Position numbers and translations under genes: made by a program. Of a stretch of 64,000 nucleotides of DNA, positions 8,074-15,147 are shown piece by piece. The stretch comes from Asbonarchaeum sp964517675 (GTDB lineage: Archaea; Nanohalarchaeota; Nanosalinia; Nanosalinales; Nanoanaerosalinaceae). Each line of letters opens with the position of its first letter. Position 1 is the stretch's first letter. The notes under the pieces were generated by a model. It ran no database searches, was not told the origin of the DNA, and saw only the letters and a program-made list of their open reading frames with translations. Location of the stretch: positions 62,001 through 126,000 of the forward strand of contig CAZFEL010000001.1 in the NCBI GenBank assembly GCA_964517675.1, given 5' to 3'.

Positions 8074-9089
8074 GGCATGGTGCTGTCGGTCCTGTCCATC
8101 GATGCCTCCCGGTCCTCCAGGCCGAGCATGGCACGGATCGCGTCGATGTTGTCCGGGACGACGATCGACTCCTGGTGGGTCATGTGGATCCAGTAGACGG
8201 TCGTACCGTCGACCGTGATCGTCTCTTCCCAGATCGCGACCTCCTCCATATCCGACCGTGGCCGTTCCATGTCTCGCATCTTCTCGACGATCTTGGCGGT
8301 CGATCCATAGCCATCACCGGCAGAGACGAGATTGACACGGGGTTCCTCGCGGAAGGCCTTGAGGACCTCCGACCGGGTCGGCTCCGATTGCATCTCCGCG
8401 TTGACCATGTGGACGTGGGACAGCGTCGTCGGGACCTTGACCGCCAGGGTCGTGATATCGATGTACGGCATCACCGCCTGGACGTCAGGACCGTGGTGGG
8501 ACGGGACGTCCTTGACAGGGATGATGGAGTTGATCGGGCCCCTGGAGTCCTGCTTCGGGTCTCCGCCACGCCGCACCAGGTTGGCGATGACCTCATCCAC
8601 ACCGAAGGTATCATCCATCGCATGCAGCGTCCTGCACAGCGAGGTCGTGTTACAGGAGACGAGCTTGACGAACTGCTCACCCTCTGCCTCATCGTAGTTC
8701 GCGTTGGCGTTGAACTTGATGTCCGCGATACTCCCGTCCGAACCACCCTGGAAGATCGCCTTCACGTCGTTGGGCTCGTACAGCTCCTTTTTGTTCTGCA
8801 TGTCGATGCCTTTCGGGGTCGCGTCCACGACCAGATCGACCTCATCGATGACATCCTCGAGCTCGCCTGCAACATCGAAGCCAGCATCGCGGAGCGTCTC
8901 GACACCCTCTGCCGTCGCCCCGTACAGGTCAACGCCGTGGAGCGGTCCGTCCTCGCTCATGACCGTCCGCAGCTCGCCGGTCGCCGCGACATCCGCGACA
9001 CCGATCAGATCCATATCCTCCTGTTTCCGCACAGCAGCTGCGACGCGTTTACCGATCGTCCCGACTCCGTTGACAGCGATCTTCACCAT
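8067..9089 (-). CDS. gap: Glyceraldehyde-3-phosphate dehydrogenase, archaeal type II
   Basis: 340 residues. The N-terminal NGVGTIGKRVA Rossmann turn, SCNTTSLCR with the catalytic cysteine (Cys146) and the RRGGDPKQDSRGPINSI insert are diagnostic of the archaeal GAPDH family rather than the bacterial one. It oxidises glyceraldehyde 3-phosphate to 1,3-bisphosphoglycerate, the PGK substrate. The gene faces the PTS operon. Two palindromes flank its transcription start and may be operator sites. Confidence 0.93.
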   Translation of the reverse strand: MVKIAVNGVGTIGKRVAAAVRKQEDMDLIGVADVAATGELRTVMSEDGPLHGVDLYGATAEGVETLRDAGFDVAGELEDVIDEVDLVVDATPKGIDMQNKKELYEPNDVKAIFQGGSDGSIADIKFNANANYDEAEGEQFVKLVSCNTTSLCRTLHAMDDTFGVDEVIANLVRRGGDPKQDSRGPINSIIPVKDVPSHHGPDVQAVMPYIDITTLAVKVPTTLSHVHMVNAEMQSEPTRSEVLKAFREEPRVNLVSAGDGYGSTAKIVEKMRDMERPRSDMEEVAIWEETITVDGTTVYWIHMTHQESIVVPDNIDAIRAMLGLEDREASMDRTDSTMPY

Positions 9090-9129
9090 GGTGGATCACA
9101 CACGACCATGGTCAGAGCAGGTACAAAAG
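9084..9129 (-). promoter_or_regulatory. gap promoter with paired palindromes
   Basis: On the minus strand a CTTTTGTAC TATA-like box (9121-9129) precedes the ATG by about 36 bases. GACCATGGTC (9104-9113) and CACCATGGTG (9084-9093, spanning the start codon) are perfect 10-bp palindromes with centres exactly 20 bp apart, two helical turns. This looks like a dimer-pair operator; no regulator is assigned. Confidence 0.4.
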
Positions 9130-9158
9130 ATGGTCGGTCAGGGACAACGATGGGAATA

Positions 9159-9184
9159 ATCATAGCGGGGGGAGGATTTGAACC
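9159..9184. repeat. Duplicate of the initiator tRNA 3' end (direct repeat copy)
   Basis: These 26 bases are identical to 9250-9275, which covers the last 22 bases of the initiator tRNA gene plus 4 flanking bases. The 65 bases between the copies contain a 7-bp hairpin (9189-9205, GAAGATC/GATCTTC) and no gene. Such a split repeat of a tRNA 3' end is what tRNA-targeted integration and later loss of an element would leave; a decayed second tRNA is the alternative. Confidence 0.6.
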
Positions 9185-9253
9185 GGCCGAAGATCGGAGA
9201 TCTTCTTGAAGGTCCAAACAGTCCGCGTGGGAGAACGACAGGAGGACCGATCA

Positions 9254-9328
9254 TAGCGGGGGGAGGATTTGAACCTCCGGCCTCCGGGTTATGAGCCCGA
9301 CGAGCACTCCTGGCTGCTCCACCCCGCT
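9254..9328 (-). tRNA. Initiator tRNA-Met (CAT anticodon)
   Basis: The minus strand folds as a 75-base tRNA: AGCGGGG acceptor arm pairing with CCCCGCT, CGGG-CTCATAA-CCCG anticodon stem-loop, and GGAGG-TTCAAAT-CCTCC T arm. The A1-U72 pair and the run of G:C pairs in the anticodon stem are initiator features of archaea. No intron and no encoded CCA are seen. Confidence 0.93.
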
Positions 9329-9383
9329 ATCTCCGCACTTCCGGTCAAACAGTTATAAAGCTTCACAGGGCGGCGGGCCCGCA

Positions 9384-10268
9384 TCACAGCACCGTCTCGC
9401 CGAAGGCACTGGCCACGAGATCGACGGCCATCTCCGCTGTCCTGTTGCTCTCATCCAGGATCGGATTGACCTCCACGACCTCCATCGCCGCGATATCGTC
9501 CTCCTCAGCGACCAGCTCCATCGCGCGGTGTGCCTCGCGGTAGTTGACACCGCCCCTGACAGGTGTCCCGACACCAGGCGCCTCCCCGGGATCGAGCCAA
9601 TCCATGTCCAGGCTGACGTGGAGCCCGTCCGTGCCCGTCGTCGCGACATCCAGGGCCTCCTCCATCACAGCGCGGATCCCCCGATCATCGATATCGACCA
9701 TCGTGTACGCCGTGATGTCGCTGTCGTGTATGCGTTCCTTCTCAGCCGTATCGACGCTGCGCAGCCCGATATAGACGACATTATGCTCCGAGAGCCCGGG
9801 GACCCCCGCCCAGCCGCGGTCGGCGAACGAGCCAAGCCCGAGACCCGCAGCCACCGGCATGCCATGCGTGTTCCCGCTCGGGGACGTCCCTGGCGTGTTC
9901 AGGTCGGCGTGGGCATCGAACCACAGCAGACCGGACTCGTGGTGACACGATACCCCCTGCATCGTCCCGATCGAGATCGAATGGTCACCACCGAGGACAA
10001 GCGGGACGCCGCCGTTGTCGATGACGTGATCGACGGCACCGGAGAGCTTCCCGGCGACGCGGCCCATGCTCTCGAGGCCGAGACCGTCCCCCGTCGGGGG
10101 ATGACGCTCCTTGACCGTTATGTCGCCCCTGTCGGTACAGGAAAGGTCCATCGAGGAGAACCGTTCCTCCAGGCCCGCGTACCTGATCGCCGAGGGACCC
10201 ATATCGACCCCGCGGCGGTTCGCACCGAAATCGATCGGCGCACCGATCACACCTATCCCCCGCTGCAT
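9384..10268 (-). CDS. Arginase / agmatinase family ureohydrolase
   Basis: 294 residues. GGDHS (93-97), DAHADLN (118-124) and SLDMDWLDPGEAPGVGTP (219 onward, Asp221 and Asp223) supply the two-manganese site of ureohydrolases. GVDMGPSAIRYAGL near the N-terminus is typical of arginase (RocF-like) rather than agmatinase. It would hydrolyse arginine to ornithine and urea. A GATTTAAG TATA box 26 bases upstream on the minus strand suggests a leaderless message divergent from the FBP aldolase/phosphatase gene. Confidence 0.87.
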   Translation of the reverse strand: MQRGIGVIGAPIDFGANRRGVDMGPSAIRYAGLEERFSSMDLSCTDRGDITVKERHPPTGDGLGLESMGRVAGKLSGAVDHVIDNGGVPLVLGGDHSISIGTMQGVSCHHESGLLWFDAHADLNTPGTSPSGNTHGMPVAAGLGLGSFADRGWAGVPGLSEHNVVYIGLRSVDTAEKERIHDSDITAYTMVDIDDRGIRAVMEEALDVATTGTDGLHVSLDMDWLDPGEAPGVGTPVRGGVNYREAHRAMELVAEEDDIAAMEVVEVNPILDESNRTAEMAVDLVASAFGETVL

Positions 10269-10290
10269 GGACGTGCATGAGGGTAGCCGG

Positions 10291-10355
10291 CTTAAATCGG
10301 TTGCAGCCGGTACCTTTAAAACAGCAGAGTATTACTAGGTAATACAACGTATTAT
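10291..10355. promoter_or_regulatory. Divergent promoter region with three 10-bp-spaced half-sites
   Basis: The minus-strand TATA (10291-10298) serves arginase and CTTTAAAA (10314-10321) serves the FBP aldolase/phosphatase. GTATTAC (10329), GTAATAC (10339) and GTATTAT (10349) follow at exact 10-bp steps; the first two form a perfect inverted repeat around TAG. They cover the predicted start site of the plus-strand transcript (near 10345), a repressor position. Confidence 0.55.
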
Positions 10356-10369
10356 GCGGTGAATCGACG

Positions 10370-11527
10370 ATGGGTAACCAGATCACAGTGTCCGTCATCA
10401 AGGCGGACGTCGGAGGACATCCAGGCCATTCAAACACACACCAGGATCTTATCGATGAAGCACGACAGCACCTCGAGGACCACGGCGACATCCTCGAGGA
10501 CTTCCGCGTCGACAACGTTGGCGACGACATCCAGCTCATCATGACCCACCGCGAGGGCGAGGACTCCGAACAGGTCCACCAGCTCGCATGGGACGCCTTC
10601 CAGAAGGCCACGGAGGTCGCAGAGGATCTCCAGCTGTACGGAGCAGGGCAGGACCTCCTATCAGATACATTCTCAGGCAACGTCAAGGGCCTCGGGCTCG
10701 GCATCGCGGAGATGGAATTCGAGGAACGACCATCCAACCCGATCGTCGTCTTCATGATGGACAAGACAGAGCCCGGCGCCTTCAACCTGCCGATCTTCAA
10801 GATGTTCGGTGACCCGTTCAACACCGCCGGCCTCGTCATCGATGACTCCATGAGCCACGGCTTCCGGTTCGAGGTCATGGACACCCACGAGGACAAGACC
10901 ATCATGCTGGACTGCCCCGAGGAGATGCACGAGATCCTCGCACTCGTCGGGACCACGGGCCAGTACGTCATCAAGAACGTCTATCCCAAAGACGAGAACA
11001 AGAACAACACCGACGATCCGGTCGCCTCGATCTCGACCGAGAAACTGCGCAAGATCGCAGGCGAGTACGTCGGCAAGGACGACCCCGTCGCGATCGTCCG
11101 GGCCCAGTCCGGCCTCCCAGCCATGGGCGAGGTCCTGGAAGCGTTCTCCCACCCGCACCTCGTCGCCGGCTGGATGCGCGGATCGCACAACGGCCCGATG
11201 ATGCCTGTCGGGATCGATAACGCACAGTGCACGCGGTTCGACGGCCCGCCACGTGTCAAGGCAGCAGGCTTCCAGGTCTCCGACGGCGAGTTACACGGAC
11301 CGGAGGACATGTTCGCCGATGCCGCCTTCGACCACGCACGGGAGAAGGCACAGGAGATAACGGACTACCTCCGCCGCCATGGCCCGTTCGAGCCCCACAG
11401 GCTCCCGAACGAGGACATGGAATACACTGCCCTTCCAGGCATCATCGACCGGTTCCAGCACCGCTGGGATGATGCAAAGAGCCACGGCAGCCAGGCAGAC
11501 GGCACGGTCGACAGGGACGTGGAGTAA
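10370..11527 (+). CDS. Bifunctional fructose 1,6-bisphosphate aldolase/phosphatase (class V FBPase)
   Basis: 385 residues, full family length. SVIKADVGGHPGHS at the N-terminus binds magnesium, and GLGLGIAEMEFEERPSNP, DKTEPGAFN, NVYPKDE and the C-terminal AAFDHAREKAQEI segment are conserved across archaeal FBPA/P. It joins the triose phosphates and removes the 1-phosphate to give fructose 6-phosphate, making gluconeogenesis one-way. Its presence beside a separate catabolic aldolase implies distinct up and down routes. Haloarchaea usually use a different FBPase, so the enzyme is a lineage hint. The start follows a TATA box and operator array. Confidence 0.93.
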   Translation: MGNQITVSVIKADVGGHPGHSNTHQDLIDEARQHLEDHGDILEDFRVDNVGDDIQLIMTHREGEDSEQVHQLAWDAFQKATEVAEDLQLYGAGQDLLSDTFSGNVKGLGLGIAEMEFEERPSNPIVVFMMDKTEPGAFNLPIFKMFGDPFNTAGLVIDDSMSHGFRFEVMDTHEDKTIMLDCPEEMHEILALVGTTGQYVIKNVYPKDENKNNTDDPVASISTEKLRKIAGEYVGKDDPVAIVRAQSGLPAMGEVLEAFSHPHLVAGWMRGSHNGPMMPVGIDNAQCTRFDGPPRVKAAGFQVSDGELHGPEDMFADAAFDHAREKAQEITDYLRRHGPFEPHRLPNEDMEYTALPGIIDRFQHRWDDAKSHGSQADGTVDRDVE

Positions 11528-11603
11528 GATCCACGCCGCCTCTTTTCCCTTTTTCTCGTGCTACACCGGACCGCATATAATCCTTGGACACCAACCCCTC
11601 TCC

Positions 11604-11915
11604 ATGAGCGAACGGTTCAAAGAGGAGTTCAAGGCACTCTGCGAACAGGTCAGGGAGACCACCGAGGAGAAAGGCTTCGAGACCTCGATGGATAACCTCC
11701 CCGAGAAGATTGCACTCATCCACGCCGAGGCATCCGAGGCCCTCGAGGACTACCGGAAGGGCCGGGAGGACCACATCCCCGAGGAACTTGCCGACATCGT
11801 CATCCGGGTCATGGACCTCGCAGAGGGTATCGATGCGGACCTGCCCGAAGAACTCCTCGAGAAGATCGAGGCAAACAGCGAGCGTGAGGACTACCACGGC
11901 GGCCGGAAGATATGA
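11604..11915 (+). CDS. MazG-like nucleotide pyrophosphohydrolase
   Basis: 103 residues. LPEKIALIHAEASEALEDYRKG and EELADIVIRVMDLAEG form the EExxE...ExxD magnesium site of the all-alpha MazG fold. Such enzymes hydrolyse NTPs or dNTPs to monophosphates and often act in nucleotide house-cleaning. The ATG at 11604 follows a CATATAATC box; longer in-frame extensions reach into the upstream gene. The stop overlaps the RNase HII start as ATGA. Confidence 0.82.
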   Translation: MSERFKEEFKALCEQVRETTEEKGFETSMDNLPEKIALIHAEASEALEDYRKGREDHIPEELADIVIRVMDLAEGIDADLPEELLEKIEANSEREDYHGGRKI

Positions 11916-12586
11916 GCCAGGAAGGGCTCATCGCCGGCATCGATGAGGCAGGACGCGGACCCGTCCTCGGGTCGCTGTTCGTCGGCGGGGTCGCGGTCAC
12001 CCACGGCCAGCTCGAGGAACTCGAAGAGATCGGTCTCAAGGACTCCAAAAAGCTCTCCGACGGCCGTCGCGAGGACCTGGGAGTGGAGCTTCGCGATATC
12101 GTCACCGAGGTCGTCGTCCGGGAGATCACCGCCTCCGAGATCGATGAGCTCAGCGAGATCATGTCGCTCAACGAGATCGAGATCCAGGCCTTCGCGGACG
12201 TGCTCGCGGACCTGGGAGCGGAGGAGGCCTACATCGACCTGCCCGAGCCCGACGGTGAGCGGTTCGGCCGGAAGGTCACCGCCGCGATGCCGGATGAGGC
12301 CGACCATCCGGCGATCACCGCAGAGCACGGGGCAGACGATACCTATCCGGTCGTCTCGGCCGCCTCGATCGCAGCCAAGAACGCCCGCGAGGACCACGTC
12401 GCGGAGCTGGCGGACAAGTACGACAGGGACATCGGGTCCGGGTACCCGCACGACGCCCCGACCACACAGTTCCTCGAGGACCATTACAACGAGCACGGCG
12501 ACCTGCCGGACGAGACCCGGCGGTCATGGTCGACCGCACAGCGGATCATCGAGAAGGACAGGCAGAAAGGACTCGGCGATTTCTGA
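11912..12586 (+). CDS. rnhB: Ribonuclease HII
   Basis: 224 residues. GIDEAGRGPVLGSL (9-22) carries the first two acidic residues of the active site; LKDSKKL and SAASIAAKNARED are further RNase HII motifs, and GSGYPHDAPT is the conserved C-terminal block. It cuts the RNA strand of RNA-DNA hybrids and single ribonucleotides in DNA. It is coupled to the MazG-like gene by an ATGA overlap. Confidence 0.93.
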   Translation: MSQEGLIAGIDEAGRGPVLGSLFVGGVAVTHGQLEELEEIGLKDSKKLSDGRREDLGVELRDIVTEVVVREITASEIDELSEIMSLNEIEIQAFADVLADLGAEEAYIDLPEPDGERFGRKVTAAMPDEADHPAITAEHGADDTYPVVSAASIAAKNAREDHVAELADKYDRDIGSGYPHDAPTTQFLEDHYNEHGDLPDETRRSWSTAQRIIEKDRQKGLGDF

Positions 12587-12635
12587 CGAGACGTCCGACC
12601 ACAACCCTTTTATATTGTCACTCGAACGTACTAAC

Positions 12636-13091
12636 ATGAGGATCGTCGGCGACACCCTCTACAAGAGCGAGGACGAACGCACCGACCCGGTCGGCGGAAC
12701 GTTCTCGCTCAGGGACGAGTACCGTGCGCTCCAGCAGATGCACCGCAGTGGGGCGGCTGTCCCGGAGCCACGGGGCTATGACAGCCAGGCCGGCGAGTAC
12801 GGCATGGAGCGTATCGACGGCGTGACGATACTGGCGATGGACGAGGCCTACGACGATATCACGGCAGCGGACCGCGACCGGATCGACAAGCAGCTCGGGG
12901 ATGAGCTCGACGCGATCCACAAAACCGGCATCCCGCACGGCGATGTCTGCACCAGCAACATCATCGTCGATGAGGACCTCCAGCCCCACTACATCGATCC
13001 TGCCGGGTTCTCACCCGACCACCCGGCGGCAGACGATATCATGGAGCGGGACAGACAGAACCTCGCCTACATCACCGATAGGTTCCTGTAA
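12636..13091 (+). CDS. Small RIO/Bud32-like protein kinase
   Basis: 151 residues starting at the ATG after a TTTTATATT box. HGDVCTSNIIV resembles the catalytic loop of Bud32/RIO-type kinases (HGDxxxxN), and the metal-binding aspartate follows as YIDPAGF in place of the usual DFG. The N-terminal lobe is very short, with no clear glycine loop. It may be a Bud32-like subunit of the tRNA t6A-forming KEOPS complex or another minimal kinase. Genuine archaeal Bud32 is longer (about 200 residues) and ends in a basic tail that is absent here. Substrate unknown. Confidence 0.55.
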   Translation: MRIVGDTLYKSEDERTDPVGGTFSLRDEYRALQQMHRSGAAVPEPRGYDSQAGEYGMERIDGVTILAMDEAYDDITAADRDRIDKQLGDELDAIHKTGIPHGDVCTSNIIVDEDLQPHYIDPAGFSPDHPAADDIMERDRQNLAYITDRFL

Positions 13092-13147
13092 ACCGGCTGA
13101 GCGGTCGGCCACCACACCTAAATACCGGGGACCACGAAACACAACCA

Positions 13148-13414
13148 ATGGACGTCAAGACACTGCTCGCGATGATGGCGGCCATCCTGATCGTCAGCGT
13201 CAGCATCGCGGTCGGCTACGTGCAGTTCGTCGCCTCCGGCCAGCCATCATCGCAGGAAACCAGCTTGTCAGAGGAAGAGCTCGTCGAGGTCTGCAGCGAT
13301 GTCCGCGATGTCACCTGCAGGAACGGCAGTATCAGCGACGTCGAGTATCCGCCGAACTGCTTCATCGACGGCGAGCACGTCCTCGATGAACCGTATAGAT
13401 GCCCAGGATCGTGA
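13148..13414 (+). CDS. Small membrane-anchored, cysteine-containing hypothetical protein
   Basis: 88 residues. One N-terminal hydrophobic segment (about 5-25) could be a signal anchor, followed by an outside-facing acidic region with four cysteines (ELVEVCSD, DVTCRNG, PPNCFIDG, YRCPGS) suggestive of disulfides. A CTAAATAC box precedes it by about 27 bases. No family recognised. A six-base gap separates it from the next small gene, so the pair is probably one transcript. Confidence 0.55.
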   Translation: MDVKTLLAMMAAILIVSVSIAVGYVQFVASGQPSSQETSLSEEELVEVCSDVRDVTCRNGSISDVEYPPNCFIDGEHVLDEPYRCPGS

Positions 13415-13420
13415 TCAACC

Positions 13421-13687
13421 ATGACAGATGACCCGGAACTGTACACCGAACCCATCGACGACAGGGCCAAACGCCAGGCAGATGCCCTCGATAATGCCTT
13501 CGGCAACCTGCTGCGTGGCAACAACACCGACGGCATCGCCGTCGTGCTCGAGGACGACGAGGCGGAACTCGCGTACCGCACGGTCGAGACCGAGGACGAA
13601 GCACTCGAGGCAGCACAGGAGATCGGACAGGAGTACGGGCTGGACCTCGAGGCGGAACTCGGCTACGACGATCTGGTCCGGGACTGA
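13421..13687 (+). CDS. Small acidic hypothetical protein
   Basis: 88 residues, strongly acidic, predicted alpha/beta with no membrane segment. It begins ATGACAGATGAC six bases after the preceding small gene. Codon composition matches the neighbouring genes, which supports a real gene. I do not recognise a family; the pattern AVVLEDDEAELAYRTVETEDEALEAAQEIG suggests a small two-strand, two-helix domain. Confidence 0.5.
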   Translation: MTDDPELYTEPIDDRAKRQADALDNAFGNLLRGNNTDGIAVVLEDDEAELAYRTVETEDEALEAAQEIGQEYGLDLEAELGYDDLVRD

Positions 13688-13749
13688 CCACGGCACCGGG
13701 CTGTTTTTATAATTCTGCCCCTTCCATACGCAGGCACGGCTCGATAGCC

Positions 13750-15054
13750 ATGAAACGCAAATACACAGACGAGGTCGGCCCGTCCGATGGCACGGTCAAG
13801 GTCCAGGGATGGGCACACGAGATACGAGACATAGGGAAACTCGTCTTCGTGATCCTCAGGGATCGCGAGGGCACAGTACAGATAACCTTCAAGAAGGACG
13901 ACCTCAATAATGAGCTCTTCGAGATAGGCAAAGACCTCGGCAAGGAAGACGTCATCGAAGTCACAGGAACAGTCGAGGCGAGCGACCAGGCCCCAGGCGG
14001 CCGCGAGATCGTCCCGGACGAACTCAAGATACTCAATAAGGCCAACTCACCGCTCCCCCTCGAGGTCTCCGGCAACATCGAGAGCGACCGCGCAACACGG
14101 CTCGACAACCGGTTCATGGACCTCCGCCAGCCTGATATCCACAACATCTTTCGGTTCCGGGACAAAGTCATCACCGGGCTCCGCGAGTGGTTCGACAGCG
14201 AGGAGTTCATCGAGATCCACACCCCGATCATCTCCAAGGGTGGGGCGGAGGGCGGTGCGACGCTGTTCCCCGTCATCTACTACCAGGAAGAGGCCTTCCT
14301 CCGGCAGTCACCGCAGCTGTACAAGCAGATGCTGATGGCGGCCGGTTTCGATGCGGTCTACGAACTCGGACCATCGTTCCGGGCCGAAGACTTCGGCACC
14401 TCACGGCACGTCTCCGAGTTCACCCAGTGGGACGTCGAGCTCGCCTTCATCGAGGACCACCACGACGTCATGGACGTCCTCGAAGGCAGTCTCCGCTCCC
14501 TGATCAAGCATCTCAAGGAGGAGGCAGCACACGAGCTCGACCATCTCGACGTCGAGCTCCAGGTCCCAGAAAAGGACTTCCCCCGGATCGAGTTCGAAAA
14601 AGCCCTCGAGATCCTCGAGGAAGAATACGGCCACGTCCCCGACGAGGACGGCGACCTCGACACCAAAGGCGAGAAGCTCCTCGGCGAGTACTTCGAGGAA
14701 CAGGGCCACGAGTTCTTCTTCGTGGTCGGGTACCCCGGCGAGAAGTTCTACTACATGCAGGACCGGGACGAGGACGAGACAGCATCTCGCAAATTCGACC
14801 TCATCTACCGCGGCCAGGAGCTGTCATCCGGCGGCCAGCGTGAGCACCGCCTCGATGTCCTCCTGGACGCGATGGACGAGGACGGAGTCGATAAGAGCAA
14901 CTTCTCGTTCTACCTCGAGGCCTTCAAGTTCGGCATGCCGCCCCACGGTGGCTACGGCCTCGGGCTGGACAGGCTCGTGACCAAGCTGCTCGGCCTCGAC
15001 AACATCAAGGAAAGCATCCTCTTCCCGCGTGACCCGAGCAGGATCACACCGTGA
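13750..15054 (+). CDS. aspS: Aspartyl-tRNA synthetase, archaeal type (probably non-discriminating)
   Basis: 434 residues. An N-terminal OB-fold anticodon domain (1-105) precedes a class II core with RFMDLRQPDI, FRAEDFGTSRHVSEFTQWDVE (motif 2) and GGYGLGLDRLV (motif 3). It charges tRNA-Asp in the cytosol. In the anticodon domain the sequence reads GWAHEIRD, with His at residue 23 where discriminating archaeal enzymes have Trp. Established work on archaeal AspRS links that His to charging of tRNA-Asn as well. If so the cell needs a GatCAB amidotransferase, which is not in this window. Confidence 0.93.
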   Translation: MKRKYTDEVGPSDGTVKVQGWAHEIRDIGKLVFVILRDREGTVQITFKKDDLNNELFEIGKDLGKEDVIEVTGTVEASDQAPGGREIVPDELKILNKANSPLPLEVSGNIESDRATRLDNRFMDLRQPDIHNIFRFRDKVITGLREWFDSEEFIEIHTPIISKGGAEGGATLFPVIYYQEEAFLRQSPQLYKQMLMAAGFDAVYELGPSFRAEDFGTSRHVSEFTQWDVELAFIEDHHDVMDVLEGSLRSLIKHLKEEAAHELDHLDVELQVPEKDFPRIEFEKALEILEEEYGHVPDEDGDLDTKGEKLLGEYFEEQGHEFFFVVGYPGEKFYYMQDRDEDETASRKFDLIYRGQELSSGGQREHRLDVLLDAMDEDGVDKSNFSFYLEAFKFGMPPHGGYGLGLDRLVTKLLGLDNIKESILFPRDPSRITP

Positions 15055-15068
15055 CCACGCGAACGGTC

Positions 15069-15110
15069 GCTGGCCGGGAGAGGCCCGGCAGCGGCCATAC
15101 AACCTTTTTT
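15069..15110 (+). terminator. Hairpin and T-run after aspS (also upstream element of smc)
   Basis: GCTGGCCGGG and CCCGGCAGC form a strong stem with one bulged base, followed 12 bases later by six T residues at 15105-15110. The T-rich end plus ATCTC may double as the TATA region for smc, whose ATG lies about 39 bases on. Confidence 0.5.
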
Positions 15111-15147
15111 ATCTCACACGGCCCAATAGCCCCCAGAGACATCCACG

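Noticed and set aside
9185..9250. Second complete tRNA between the repeated tRNA ends
   Set aside because: The segment shares only the last 22 bases with the tRNA. No matching 5' acceptor strand or T stem can be formed, so it is listed as a repeat only.
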